From NCBI RefSeq assembly GCF_001940525.2, contig NZ_CP019437.1, positions 1,090,501-1,154,500 on the forward strand: a stretch of 64,000 bases of DNA, given 5' to 3'. Below the pieces are notes generated by a model. The model did not search any database, had not been told where the DNA came from, and worked only from the letters and a program-made list of their open reading frames with translations. The stretch is from Thioclava nitratireducens (GTDB taxonomy: Bacteria > Pseudomonadota > Alphaproteobacteria > Rhodobacterales > Rhodobacteraceae). The number at the start of each line of letters is the position of its first letter. Within the stretch, counting starts at the first letter, position 1. The translations under genes and the position numbers were made by a program. Shown in pieces: positions 52,992 through 61,057 of the stretch.

Positions 52992-53978
52992 ATGACCCAT
53001 GACAGGATATACGAAGCATTCCGACGCCGCACCCGTCGGCCCGTCGGCGGCATCGGGCTGGGCGCCATCGTCGCAGGCGTGGGCCTCGGTTTCGTCGCCG
53101 CCGGGCTGGCCGCGCGCCGCCCGCGTTCCGGCAACCCGGTGAAGCGGTCGCGCAACAAGCGCGAGGCGCTGCGGCTCGGTCGGGACGGGGCCGCGATCAT
53201 GGGCGCAAGCGTCCTTTTCGACAGCGCGCTGGAACATCTGCGCGGCGATTTCCGCCGCGACGAGATGTATGTCGCCCCGCTGACTGGAGCGACCGCGATG
53301 GCAGCCGCCCTGGCGGAGCCGCGGCGCAGCAAGCGCGGCCGGGCGCTCGAGGCGACGCATCTCACCTCCGTCGGGATCGGGATGGCCGGGATGGGGTTCC
53401 ACCTGCGCAACATCAGTCGCCGGCCCGGCGGGATTTCGTGGAACAATCTGTTCTACGCCGCGCCGCTCGGTGCACCGGGGGCGCTGATCATGAGCGGTCT
53501 GTTCGGCATGGTCACTCACCGGATGGCCCAGACTCGCGGCTACGAGCATCTGCACGGGCGCGAACTGGCCTGCCTCACCGCGCTCGCGCTGGTGGCGGAG
53601 TCGGGCGAAGTTGCGCTGCTGCATTTCCGCGGCGCGTTCCATGACAAGGCGATGTATCTGCCGGTCACGCTGCCGCCGCTCGCCGCCGCCGGGCTGATGG
53701 CGCAGGCGATCTATCCGCATCGGCGCTTCCGGCGCCCGCTTACCCTGCTGCTGCGCGCGGTCGAGGGGCTTGGCTATGTCGGCACAGGCTTTCACGCCTA
53801 CGGCGTCGCGCGCAACTCGGCGGGCTGGCGCAACTGGCGACAGACGACGCTGGCGGGCCCGCCGATGCCCGCGCCAATCAGCTTCGCGGGGCTCGGCAAG
53901 ACCGGGCGTGCCGCACTCGATCTGCTCGCGGTGGAACAGGATCAGCCGCACCAGACAAAGGAAAGGGCAGCGATATGA
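52992..53978 (+). CDS. Multi-helix membrane protein of unknown function
   Basis: A 328-aa protein with a basic N-terminus and about seven hydrophobic stretches (such as GLGAIVAGVGLGFVAAGLA at 22-40 and LGAPGALIMSGLFGMVTH near 160). Conserved-looking polar residues occur in EVALLHFRGAFHDKAMY and GTGFHAYGVARN, where several His could bind a metal or heme. No family recognised. It overlaps the start of the subunit-3 gene by 4 nt and so probably forms a complex with it and the GMC protein as the membrane anchor or electron acceptor. Confidence 0.75.
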   Translation: MTHDRIYEAFRRRTRRPVGGIGLGAIVAGVGLGFVAAGLAARRPRSGNPVKRSRNKREALRLGRDGAAIMGASVLFDSALEHLRGDFRRDEMYVAPLTGATAMAAALAEPRRSKRGRALEATHLTSVGIGMAGMGFHLRNISRRPGGISWNNLFYAAPLGAPGALIMSGLFGMVTHRMAQTRGYEHLHGRELACLTALALVAESGEVALLHFRGAFHDKAMYLPVTLPPLAAAGLMAQAIYPHRRFRRPLTLLLRAVEGLGYVGTGFHAYGVARNSAGWRNWRQTTLAGPPMPAPISFAGLGKTGRAALDLLAVEQDQPHQTKERAAI

Positions 53979-54598
53979 GCGAACCGTTTCGTACCCCGTA
54001 TCCGGGCTATGACGTGCTCGATAAATGGGACAGCCCGTCCTTCGACGATCAGACCCGCGAGGTTCTGCGCGCGCGACGTGATCCGCCGCCGCGCCGCTTC
54101 CTCGACCCGGACCAGTTCGCGCTTCTGGAGGCGCTCTGCGCGGTCGTGATCCCGCAGCGCCGCCCCGAGCCCGTGCCCATCGCGCCCTTCATCGACGCGG
54201 CGCTGCACGAGGATCGCGGCACCGGCACCCGGTTCGCCACGATGCCGCCCGAGCGCGAGGCATGGCCCCGCGGCCTGAAGGCGATTGATGCCGAGGCACG
54301 CGCGACGTTCGACGGGCGCGGATTTCGCGAACTCGACCGGCCCGAGCAGGAGCGCCTGCTGCGCGCCATCGATCGCAGCGACTGTCGCGCGCCCGAGACA
54401 TGGCAGGACATGCCACCGCAGAAATTCTTCCGCGCGCTTTTGCTCAAGCAGATCGTGGAAATCTATTACAGCGCCCCCGCCGGGATGAGCGAGATCGGCT
54501 ATGGCGGCCCCGCCGCGCCACGCGGCTATGTGCGCCTCAAGGCCGGCCAGATCGACCCGTGGGAGGCGCCCTTCGGAAAATGGGAGGACCAGGCATGA
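53975..54598 (+). CDS. Gluconate 2-dehydrogenase subunit-3-like protein
   Basis: A 207-aa protein of the gluconate 2-dehydrogenase gamma-subunit family, containing FLDPDQFALLEALCAVVIPQ and a C-terminal KAGQIDPWEAPFGKWE. Family members are the small partner of a GMC flavoprotein and often carry a Tat signal; none is seen here (N-terminus SEPFRTPYPGYDVLDKWD), so the complex may stay cytoplasmic or use the membrane protein as anchor. Starts overlapping the membrane-protein gene and ends overlapping the GMC gene (ATGA). Confidence 0.82.
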   Translation: MSEPFRTPYPGYDVLDKWDSPSFDDQTREVLRARRDPPPRRFLDPDQFALLEALCAVVIPQRRPEPVPIAPFIDAALHEDRGTGTRFATMPPEREAWPRGLKAIDAEARATFDGRGFRELDRPEQERLLRAIDRSDCRAPETWQDMPPQKFFRALLLKQIVEIYYSAPAGMSEIGYGGPAAPRGYVRLKAGQIDPWEAPFGKWEDQA

Positions 54599-56241
54599 CC
54601 CAAGACTCGTCTCGCAGCGATCGCCCCCGCGCGGTGAATGGCCACGCCCCGGACGTATTCAAGCGCGAAGGGCAGGTGCCGATGCGCGAATACCCTAAGA
54701 ACGCGCCGGTCGATTTCGTGATCGTCGGTGCGGGCTGCGGCGGTTCGGTTCTCGCAGCCAAGCTCGCCGAAGCCGGAATGTCGGTGGTGCTGTTCGATGC
54801 CGGTCCCTTCTTCCAGCCAAAGCGCGACTTCGCATCCGATGAGCGCGAGCAGGACAAGCTCTATTGGCTCGATCCGCGTATCTCCGACGGCGACGATCCG
54901 ATCGAACTCGGGGCGAACAACTCCGGCCGCGCGGTGGGTGGCTCCTCGGTGCATTTCCAGATGGTGTCGCTCCGCTTCCGTCCGGAATGGTTCAAGTCCC
55001 GCTCGAAACTTGGTTACGGCCGCGACTGGCCCGTCGATTGGCGCGAGATGTGGCGCTACTACGACGAGGTGGAGGACGCGCTGAAGATTTCGGGGCCGAT
55101 CCGCTACCCGTGGGGGCCCGATCGCGGGCGCTACCCTTATCGCGAGCATGAGGTGAACGAGGCCGGTCTGGTTCTGGCGCGCGGGGCCGAGGCGCTTGGC
55201 GTCGATTGGGCGCCGACGCCGCTCTGCACCGTCTCCGCGCCACGCGGGAAGTCTCCGCCCTGCGCCTATCGCGGCATGTGCAAGATCGGCTGTTCGGTGA
55301 ATGCCAAGCAGAGCATGCTGATTACCTATGTCCCCCGCGCGATCAAGGCGGGGGCGGAGGTGCGCGACCTCGCCATGGTTGGCCGCATCGAAACGGGCCC
55401 GGACGGGCGCGCCAGTGGCGTCTCCTACCATCGCGACGGGGAATGGCATTTCCAGAAGGCCGCGAATGTGGTGGTGGCCGGCTACTCCATCGAGACGCCA
55501 CGGCTGTTGCTGAACTCGGCCAACGCGCATCATCCGCAGGGCTTGGGCAATTCCAACGGCATGGTCGGGCGCAACCTCATGGTGCATGCGAACGACGCCG
55601 TCTGGGGCGAGTTCGACGAGGAGATCCGCTGGTACAAGGGCCCGCCCTCGATGACGACCTGCGAGCACTGGAACTATGCCGATGACGACCCGAGCAAGGA
55701 TTTCGACGGTGGCTATTCCTTCATGAGCCAAGGCCCGCTGCCCGGCGATTTTGCGGGCACGCTCGTCTCCTCGTCGGGGCTGTTCGGCGACGATCTGCTG
55801 AGCAAGATGGGCCGCTACAACCGGATGGCGGGGCTGAAGATGGTGGGAGAGTCGATGCCGTCACCGGACAACCGCGTGACGCTGGCCGACGAGACCGATG
55901 CGCTTGGCCTTCCCCGGGCCAAGGTGACCCATTCCTTCTGCGACAATGACAAGCGGCTGCAGGAACATGCGCGGGGGTTCATGTCCCGGATGATGCGCGC
56001 TGCGGGCGGTCACAACCTGTTCGAAACCCAGAGCACGGCGCATCTGATGGGCGGTTGCCCGATGGGCGACGATCCCGAGACCTCGGTCACCAACGACATG
56101 GGCCGCAGCTGGGATGTCGACAATCTGTGGATCTGTGACGGCTCGCTGATGCCCACCGGCGGCGGCGTGAACCCGGCGATGACGATCCTCGCCAATGCCG
56201 CGCGGATCGCCGACCGGATCATCGATGCGCGCTTCCATTGA
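54595..56241 (+). CDS. GMC-family flavoprotein dehydrogenase with Cys triad
   Basis: A 548-aa GMC oxidoreductase (FAD-dependent alcohol/sugar dehydrogenase). FAD motif FVIVGAGCGGSVLAAKLAE starts at 41, the GGSSVHFQMVSLRF block is near 115, and the C-terminal GGGVNPAMTILANAARIA follows. Cysteines C223, C229 and C233 (PPCAYRGMCKIGC) have C-x5-C-x3-C spacing, like the 3Fe-4S-binding cysteines of bacterial FAD-glucose dehydrogenase. No signal peptide. ATG at 54595 overlaps the subunit-3 stop. Substrate unknown; a cyclic sugar or polyol is plausible. Followed by a terminator hairpin. Confidence 0.88.
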   Translation: MTQDSSRSDRPRAVNGHAPDVFKREGQVPMREYPKNAPVDFVIVGAGCGGSVLAAKLAEAGMSVVLFDAGPFFQPKRDFASDEREQDKLYWLDPRISDGDDPIELGANNSGRAVGGSSVHFQMVSLRFRPEWFKSRSKLGYGRDWPVDWREMWRYYDEVEDALKISGPIRYPWGPDRGRYPYREHEVNEAGLVLARGAEALGVDWAPTPLCTVSAPRGKSPPCAYRGMCKIGCSVNAKQSMLITYVPRAIKAGAEVRDLAMVGRIETGPDGRASGVSYHRDGEWHFQKAANVVVAGYSIETPRLLLNSANAHHPQGLGNSNGMVGRNLMVHANDAVWGEFDEEIRWYKGPPSMTTCEHWNYADDDPSKDFDGGYSFMSQGPLPGDFAGTLVSSSGLFGDDLLSKMGRYNRMAGLKMVGESMPSPDNRVTLADETDALGLPRAKVTHSFCDNDKRLQEHARGFMSRMMRAAGGHNLFETQSTAHLMGGCPMGDDPETSVTNDMGRSWDVDNLWICDGSLMPTGGGVNPAMTILANAARIADRIIDARFH

Positions 56242-56253
56242 AGACGAAGGGTG

Positions 56254-56277
56254 GCGCCCCGCACGCGGGCGGGGCGC
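56254..56277 (+). terminator. Terminator hairpin after GMC gene
   Basis: 9-bp perfect stem GCGCCCCGC / GCGGGGCGC with a 6-nt loop, 13 nt after the GMC stop codon. Confidence 0.7.
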
Positions 56278-56315
56278 TGCGAGTTCATAGAAATTACCCG
56301 ATTTGAGAGGACGCC

Positions 56316-56498
56316 ATGAAGATCAAGGTCGAATATGCGGACGGTCTGAGGGCCGACAAGAACGTCGACCGGTTGCCGGAGGTCGATGACCGCTTCGAGG
56401 GCGACCTCGTGGAGAACGTCACGGAGTACACCCCCTTGCGAGAAGGCTATGCGGCTTACGTCCGGCTCAAGAAACCTCCCGGAGAACGCTCCGAATAG
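56316..56498 (+). CDS. Small hypothetical protein
   Basis: A 60-aa acidic/basic soluble protein (KIKVEYADGLRADKNVDRLPEV, then FEGDLVENVTEYTPLREGYAAY). GAGAGGACGCC precedes the ATG. No domain recognised and no signal peptide. It follows the GMC operon terminator and is convergent with the secreted protein gene at 56530-56895. Its charged, strand-rich look is compatible with a small ferredoxin-less binding protein, but nothing more can be said. Confidence 0.55.
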   Translation: MKIKVEYADGLRADKNVDRLPEVDDRFEGDLVENVTEYTPLREGYAAYVRLKKPPGERSE

Positions 56499-56529
56499 GT
56501 GCGTGTTCGGCGGCTGATCCGCTGCAGGG

Positions 56530-56895
56530 TCACTCGCCGGATTTCACCGCCGTATCTTCGAACACCCGCCCTTCGTCATCGGTGACGCGCAGGTGAACGG
56601 TGAGGTCCGCATTCGCTTCCAACGAGATCTTCGCTGTGGAAAGCGGGCCGGTCGCGTCTCCATCGGATACAGGAACAGAGCCGGCTTGCCGGTTGACGGA
56701 TCGCCCGTTCGGGCCGCTTTTCCTCACCTCGAGGATATATTTACCCGAATGGCCGGGCTCCAGCCGGGAGAAGGTCTCAATCGTGACAAGTCCCTTGTCT
56801 TTCGAGAGTGAAATCCATGCGCGCCCGGCCCCGTCGGCCAGAGCCTGAAACGGTGCGACAAGTAGAAAGGCGAGGAGATAGGCCTTCAGTTTCAT
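56530..56895 (-). CDS. Secreted CsgH-like (curli chaperone-like) protein
   Basis: A 121-aa secreted protein: signal peptide KLKAYLLAFLLVAPFQALA, then a single beta-sandwich-like domain. YILEVRKSGPNGRSVNRQAG and the following DGDATGPLSTAKISL resemble CsgH, the alphaproteobacterial curli-inhibitory chaperone (RKSG, N-x-Q, then L-S-x strand pattern). No curli subunit (CsgA/B) or secretion gene is nearby, so the client is unknown. The match is from memory of the family pattern, not a search. Confidence 0.6.
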   Translation of the reverse strand: MKLKAYLLAFLLVAPFQALADGAGRAWISLSKDKGLVTIETFSRLEPGHSGKYILEVRKSGPNGRSVNRQAGSVPVSDGDATGPLSTAKISLEANADLTVHLRVTDDEGRVFEDTAVKSGE

Positions 56896-57078
56896 GATGA
56901 GCTCCTGTGATCACGGGGCGCGCCGGCCGGTTGAGGTCTCCAGAGTAAAAACGAACGTGGTGCCGGCTAAGAACAGCAGCTGGGACCGCACGTCTCTGGC
57001 GATCACGTCGCTGGTGCCTTTCTCAGATGATGCAAGACCCTGACATATCGAGAATATCACGTCTGATCGGAGCTGGCT

Positions 57079-57315
57079 TTACCCCGGACGGTTTATTTCC
57101 GTCCCCGCTCGGCCATTCGAATGATCGCGCTCGCTGACGGGAGAGGGCGACGCGCCCAGTTCCTCGGCTACCTTCAAGATGCCGCCCAGCCGGGCGACGG
57201 CCACGAAGCGTTTCATCGCGTTGAGGTTGATGTCTTTCAGCGTTTCTTGCGCCTTCGCTAAACGACGATGCCATGCGGCGGTCGTTTGCCCATCCCTGCG
57301 GCGTGTGACCGTCAC
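57079..57315 (-). CDS. Possible LysR-HTH-like stub overlapping the sensor kinase
   Basis: A 78-aa frame beginning with GTG at 57315, overlapping the sensor-kinase stop by 4 nt (GTGA). The segment MKRFVAVARLGGILKVAEEL plus GASPSPVSE resembles the first half of a LysR-type HTH. The frame ends soon after, without the rest of such a regulator. It may be a remnant, a small regulator, or chance. Codon use is not clearly that of a native gene. Confidence 0.3.
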   Translation of the reverse strand: MTVTRRRDGQTTAAWHRRLAKAQETLKDINLNAMKRFVAVARLGGILKVAEELGASPSPVSERDHSNGRAGTEINRPG

Positions 57316-58661
57316 GACGGCTTAACCTCCGTCCCATTCAGAGGGAGCTGCACCCTGACCTCGAGACCCGCGTCGCGACCGCTCGGCGGCGAGGTCAGAG
57401 TGAGGGGGCTTTCGATGCGCTCCGCGATCACTGAGACGATGGCGAGGCCCAACCCGCTGCCGTCATTCGTGCTGCCCGCTCGCTCGAACCGCGCAGTCAG
57501 GCGCGCCAGCGTCTCCTTGGGGATGACGGGCCCGCCATTCGTCACTGTGAACACGCCCTCCTTGGTCAGCCGTACCGTGACGGGGTCGTCCTGCGCACCG
57601 TGCTTCAGGGCGTTCTCGATGAGGTTCCGGCACAGGATGCCGAAGGCGTCGGGATCGAGATCCGAGAGCACGGGCGTCTCCGGTAACTCCAGCGCAATAC
57701 GCCCGGGATCGAGGCTGCGCGCGAGGTCTTCGACAATCAGGCGGGCGGTCATGCGCAGGTCCGAACTGCGCTCCAGCCGCAACGGCCCGCCTTCCGCCCG
57801 GGCGAGCTGCAGCAGTCGTTCCGAGAGCCGCGTTAGACGTTTGAGCGTCGCTTCGATATCGGCGGCGCGTGCCTTGGCGGCTGGATCGGTGGTTTCCGCG
57901 CTCAGCCGTTGGGTCTGCGCGATGGCACCGGCAAGCGGTGTGCGCAGTTCATGGGCCGCATTGGAGGCGAAGCTTCGCTCGGCCTCGATCCCCTCGCGCA
58001 GCCGCCCCAGAAGATTGTTGAGCGTGGCTGCGACCGGGGCGATCTCGGCCTGCAGGTCGTCAGTCGGAATGGGCGTAAGGTCGCGGGCGTTGCGCGCCTC
58101 GAGGCTGGTCCGGAACCGCCGCAACGGCCCCAGATTGGTCCGCACCGCGAGAACGACAGCCGCGAAAGCGAGCGGGATCACGATCAGCAAAGGCAGGCCG
58201 AGGCCGAGCTCGATCTCGCGGGCGACCTGCGCGCGATGCGCGAGCGGCTCCGCGACGGTGATCCGTACCGTGTCCTGAAGCGCGGCATCGCTGTACAGCC
58301 GGTGGGTGGCCGTCTGGCTGAAGCCCCGTCCCTCATACGCAGGGAACACGGAAGGATCGGCGGCGTGGGATTGGAGCAGGATACGCCCCTCCGCGTCCCG
58401 CACGATATAGGTGAAGAATTCCTCGTGATTGCGAAGCTGCGCAAGGCGCTGTGTCACATTCGTGCTGTCACGGTTCACGATATCCATGACCGCGAGGGGC
58501 AGAATCCGCTGCGCCGTTTCCTGAAGCGTGGAATCGAAGACCTCGCTCATCTCCTTGCGCACGATCAGCGCGGTGACCGTCGCTGCGGCGATCCACATCA
58601 ACGCCAGCACGACCCCGAGCGAAAGTCCCAGACGGGCCTGAAGGCTTCGGGGCAGCCTCAT
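57312..58661 (-). CDS. Two-component sensor histidine kinase
   Basis: A 449-aa EnvZ/QseC-type kinase. TM1 is at about residues 10-33, a periplasmic sensor domain spans to about 162, and TM2 follows with a HAMP-like linker. The phospho-acceptor is H237 in ASNAAHELRTPLAGA; the ATPase domain has LIENALKHGAQ, then GSGLGLAIVSVIA. ATG at 58661 overlaps the response-regulator stop (ATGA); the frame opens further upstream but is antisense/overlap. It pairs with 58658-59317. Both diverge from the PepSY/cytochrome b operon, its likely target. Confidence 0.92.
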   Translation of the reverse strand: MRLPRSLQARLGLSLGVVLALMWIAAATVTALIVRKEMSEVFDSTLQETAQRILPLAVMDIVNRDSTNVTQRLAQLRNHEEFFTYIVRDAEGRILLQSHAADPSVFPAYEGRGFSQTATHRLYSDAALQDTVRITVAEPLAHRAQVAREIELGLGLPLLIVIPLAFAAVVLAVRTNLGPLRRFRTSLEARNARDLTPIPTDDLQAEIAPVAATLNNLLGRLREGIEAERSFASNAAHELRTPLAGAIAQTQRLSAETTDPAAKARAADIEATLKRLTRLSERLLQLARAEGGPLRLERSSDLRMTARLIVEDLARSLDPGRIALELPETPVLSDLDPDAFGILCRNLIENALKHGAQDDPVTVRLTKEGVFTVTNGGPVIPKETLARLTARFERAGSTNDGSGLGLAIVSVIAERIESPLTLTSPPSGRDAGLEVRVQLPLNGTEVKPS

Positions 58662-59317
58662 GCCTTGCCCAGCCTGTAGCCGAGGCCGCGTTCTGTCTCG
58701 ATCACATGGGCGCCGAGTTTCTTGCGCAGGCGGCTGACATGGACCTCGATCGTGTTGCTCTCCACTTCCGCATCGAAGGCGTAGAGCTTCTCTTCTAGCT
58801 GGGCTTTCGACAGCAACTGGCCGGGTCGCGAGAGGAACGCTTCGAACAGGGCCCATTCGCGCGCGGTCAGCTGCACGGGCTTGCCGTCGCGCCTGATGCT
58901 GCGCGCGGCGAGGTCGATCTCGAGCCCGGCATGGCTCACGATGGGGTTCGGATTGCCGCTGTAGCGCCGCGCCACCGACCCGATGCGCGCCGAGAGCTCC
59001 GCGAGATCGAAGGGCTTCACGAGATAGTCGTCGGCGCCCGCGTTAAGCCCCTCGATCCGGTCCGAGACCTGATCGAGCGCGGTCATGATGATAACCGGCG
59101 TCACATCGCCCCGGCTGCGCAGCGCCTTCAGAAAGCCGATGCCCCGACCGTCGGGAAGCATGAGGTCCAGCAGGACGAGATCGTAGCCGGTGCTGCGGAC
59201 CGACGCGCCCGCTTCGTCGAGTCGCGTGACCCAGTCCACGGAGTGACCGTCGCTTGCGATCTGGTCGCGCACCGCGTTGCCCAGAATAGTGTCGTCCTCG
59301 ATCAGCAGGATGCGCAT
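58658..59317 (-). CDS. OmpR/QseB-type response regulator
   Basis: A 219-aa regulator. Receiver: acidic pair in LLIEDDTIL, phospho-acceptor D51 in LVLLDLMLPDG, and Lys of LVKPFDLAEL. The OmpR/PhoB winged helix covers the last 95 residues (LTAREWALFEAFLSRPGQLLSKAQL, then NTIEVHVSRLRKKL). ATG at 59317 starts MRILLIEDD. It is the first gene of the two-gene operon and is divergent from the PepSY operon at 59462, where GCTGAC repeats with 11-bp spacing form its likely binding site. Confidence 0.93.
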   Translation of the reverse strand: MRILLIEDDTILGNAVRDQIASDGHSVDWVTRLDEAGASVRSTGYDLVLLDLMLPDGRGIGFLKALRSRGDVTPVIIMTALDQVSDRIEGLNAGADDYLVKPFDLAELSARIGSVARRYSGNPNPIVSHAGLEIDLAARSIRRDGKPVQLTAREWALFEAFLSRPGQLLSKAQLEEKLYAFDAEVESNTIEVHVSRLRKKLGAHVIETERGLGYRLGKA

Positions 59318-59360
59318 CTTCGTTCCATCTCTTGTCCGTTGACCCCTCTTCACCCGCCCG

Positions 59361-59379
59361 GCTGACACCAAGCTGACGC
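59361..59379 (+). promoter_or_regulatory. Response-regulator direct repeat, site 1
   Basis: GCTGACACCAAGCTGACGC: two GCTGAC hexamers whose starts are 11 bp apart, the spacing used by OmpR/PhoB-type dimers. It lies between the regulator gene and the divergent PepSY/cytochrome b operon and closely matches 60519-60537. Confidence 0.6.
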
Positions 59380-59461
59380 TGCGCGGGATGCGGCTTCAGG
59401 TTCCCGTCAGATTGATTGCCCATGAAAGGTGCGGAATTGGCCGTGAACAGGAGTTTGGCCC

Positions 59462-59779
59462 ATGAAGAAGACCATGACAATTCTTGCCTTTCTCGCGACG
59501 TTCCCGGCCGGGGCGGCCCTGGCCGATGACGATTGTTTCGCGCCGATGGCGGATTGGCAGCCCCGCGACGCCGTGGTCCAGCTCGCCGAGCAGAACGGCT
59601 GGACAGTGCGCCGCATTAAGATCGACGACGGCTGCTACGAGATCGACGGCACTGACGTGCAGGGCCGCCGGGTCGAAGTGAAGCTTCATCCGGCGACGCT
59701 CCAGGTTCTCGAGATCGAATATGAAAACGGCGAAGAAGGTCGGTCCCGCCAAGATCGTGAAGGAGACAACCATGAGTGA
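59462..59779 (+). CDS. Periplasmic PepSY-domain protein 1
   Basis: A 105-aa exported protein. Signal peptide KKTMTILAFLATFPAGAALA is followed by a PepSY domain: RDAVVQLAEQNGWTVRRIKIDDG, then YEIDGTDVQGRRVEVKLHPATL, with the typical helix-strand layout. It resembles the PepSY protein encoded at 60616. Such proteins sit beside ApbE and flavin reductases in electron-transfer loci. Its end overlaps the cytochrome b start by 8 nt. Confidence 0.88.
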   Translation: MKKTMTILAFLATFPAGAALADDDCFAPMADWQPRDAVVQLAEQNGWTVRRIKIDDGCYEIDGTDVQGRRVEVKLHPATLQVLEIEYENGEEGRSRQDREGDNHE

Positions 59780-60440
59780 CGCAGCATTTCGCGACGCAAC
59801 GCGTCCGAACGGCGAGGCCGGGGGACGCGTGCGGGTCTGGGATCCGCTGGTGCGGATATTCCACTGGGCTCTTGTCGCCACCTTCGTGATTGCTTGGTTC
59901 ACCGCCGACGAAGTGCAGCCGGTGCATGAGGTTGCAGGCTACACTGTCGCCGGGCTGGTCGCGCTCCGACTGATCTGGGGGATCGTGGGCGGGCGCTATG
60001 CCCGGTTCACTCAGTTCCTCAGAGGGCCGGGGCAGACGCTCTCCTATCTTGGCGATATGCTGCGCGGCAAGGAGCGTCGCTATCTCGGTCACAACCCTGC
60101 GGGGGCGTTGATGATCGTGGCGTTACTGATCTCGCTGTCGGGAACCGCCTTCACCGGCTGGCTGATGGCGGAGCCCACACGCATTGCGATGCTGCCCGCG
60201 CTGCCGCAGATCGTGACCCCGGCGCTGGCCGACGAGGAGGGCGAATACGGCGAGGGCGCGGAGGGCGGCGGTAACGAGGCGCTCGAGGAGCTGCACGAGG
60301 TTCTCGCCAATCTGGTCCTGCTGCTCGTGGCGTTGCATGTCGCCGGTGTCGTTCTTGCGTCTTTCCGGCATCGCGAGAACCTCGCGCGGTCGATGCTCAC
60401 CGGTGACAAGCGTGCGCCTGGCCCCGGCGATATCGCCTGA
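59772..60440 (+). CDS. Cytochrome b561-type membrane protein
   Basis: A 222-aa integral cytochrome b with four or five hydrophobic segments. Candidate heme ligands are His in IFHWALVATFVIAW near 31, VQPVHEVAGYTV near 50, LGHNP near 100, and LVALHVAGVVLASFRHREN near 190. A Glu/Gly-rich acidic insert (EEGEYGEGAEGGGNEALEE) lies in the last loop. It should pass electrons between the quinone pool or cytoplasmic donor and the periplasmic partner proteins. ATG at 59772 is chosen after GGAGACAACC; the frame is open 51 nt before it. Followed by a strong terminator. Confidence 0.88.
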   Translation: MSDAAFRDATRPNGEAGGRVRVWDPLVRIFHWALVATFVIAWFTADEVQPVHEVAGYTVAGLVALRLIWGIVGGRYARFTQFLRGPGQTLSYLGDMLRGKERRYLGHNPAGALMIVALLISLSGTAFTGWLMAEPTRIAMLPALPQIVTPALADEEGEYGEGAEGGGNEALEELHEVLANLVLLLVALHVAGVVLASFRHRENLARSMLTGDKRAPGPGDIA

Positions 60441-60488
60441 CCGCTTCCGATTTCGTCGCCAAGGCCGTTTCGTTCCGCGGCCTGACTC

Positions 60489-60518
60489 GGCCCCGCCCTC
60501 ACACGGCGGGGCCTTTTT
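60489..60518 (+). terminator. Rho-independent terminator after cytochrome b gene
   Basis: 9-bp perfect GC stem GGCCCCGCC / GGCGGGGCC, 7-nt loop, then TTTTT at 60514-60518. The clearest intrinsic terminator in the window; it splits the locus into two transcription units. Confidence 0.93.
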
Positions 60519-60537
60519 CCTGACGCCAAGCTGAAGC
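60519..60537 (+). promoter_or_regulatory. Response-regulator direct repeat, site 2
   Basis: CCTGACGCCAAGCTGAAGC, sixteen of 19 positions identical to site 1 at 59361-59379, with the same 11-bp repeat spacing (CCTGAC / GCTGAA). It lies directly after the terminator and before the second PepSY operon, suggesting the same regulator controls both. Confidence 0.6.
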
Positions 60538-60615
60538 GGAAACCGTCCGCCTGTCAGGATGCCCTCAGGTCCGCTGCCCAGATTGTCGGTAGCAGATGAA
60601 AAAGGAGACCCTGCC

Positions 60616-61017
60616 ATGCGAAAGACCCTGACCGCACTTCCCCTCATCGCCCTGCTGCCCGCAGGGATGGCCTTGGCCGACGACGACTACAGAAAGTCTT
60701 CGCGCGGCGAAGGAATGTCCCGTGATGCGGTGATGCAGATGGCGCGCGAGAACGGCTGGGCCGTCGAGGAAATCGAGATGGAAGACGGCCAATACAAGAT
60801 CGAGGGCCGCGACCGCGACGGGCGCAAAATCGACACCAAGCTCGATCCGGCGACGCTGCGCCTCATCAGGTCGGAACATGACGACGATGACGAAGAAGAC
60901 GACGACGATGACGATTACGGCGCATCGGCGCGCAACCCGGCCCCCGCGGGCACGGTCGCCCCGCCGAAAAACGGTCTCTTCGGCAACGGCGCGCCGCCCA
61001 AGGTTCAGGTGAACTGA
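60616..61017 (+). CDS. Periplasmic PepSY-domain protein 2
   Basis: A 133-aa exported PepSY protein with signal peptide RKTLTALPLIALLPAGMALA, a PepSY segment (SRDAVMQMARENGWAVEEIEMED, YKIEGRDRDGRKIDTKLDPATL), then an Asp/Glu run (HDDDDEEDDDDDDYG) and a Pro/Gly tail. The first part is clearly homologous to PepSY protein 1. The acidic stretch may bind cations. ATG at 60616 follows AAAGGAGACC. First gene of the DUF2271/reductase/ApbE operon. Confidence 0.87.
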   Translation: MRKTLTALPLIALLPAGMALADDDYRKSSRGEGMSRDAVMQMARENGWAVEEIEMEDGQYKIEGRDRDGRKIDTKLDPATLRLIRSEHDDDDEEDDDDDDYGASARNPAPAGTVAPPKNGLFGNGAPPKVQVN

Positions 61018-61057
61018 GCCGACATCGCATTCCTCCCCCAAAAAAAGGATTCCCGTA

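Noticed and set aside
60890..60920. GAC/GAT-rich tract in PepSY protein 2 as a microsatellite
   Set aside because: It encodes a plausible acidic linker in frame and shows mixed codons, so it is coding low complexity, not a repeat locus.
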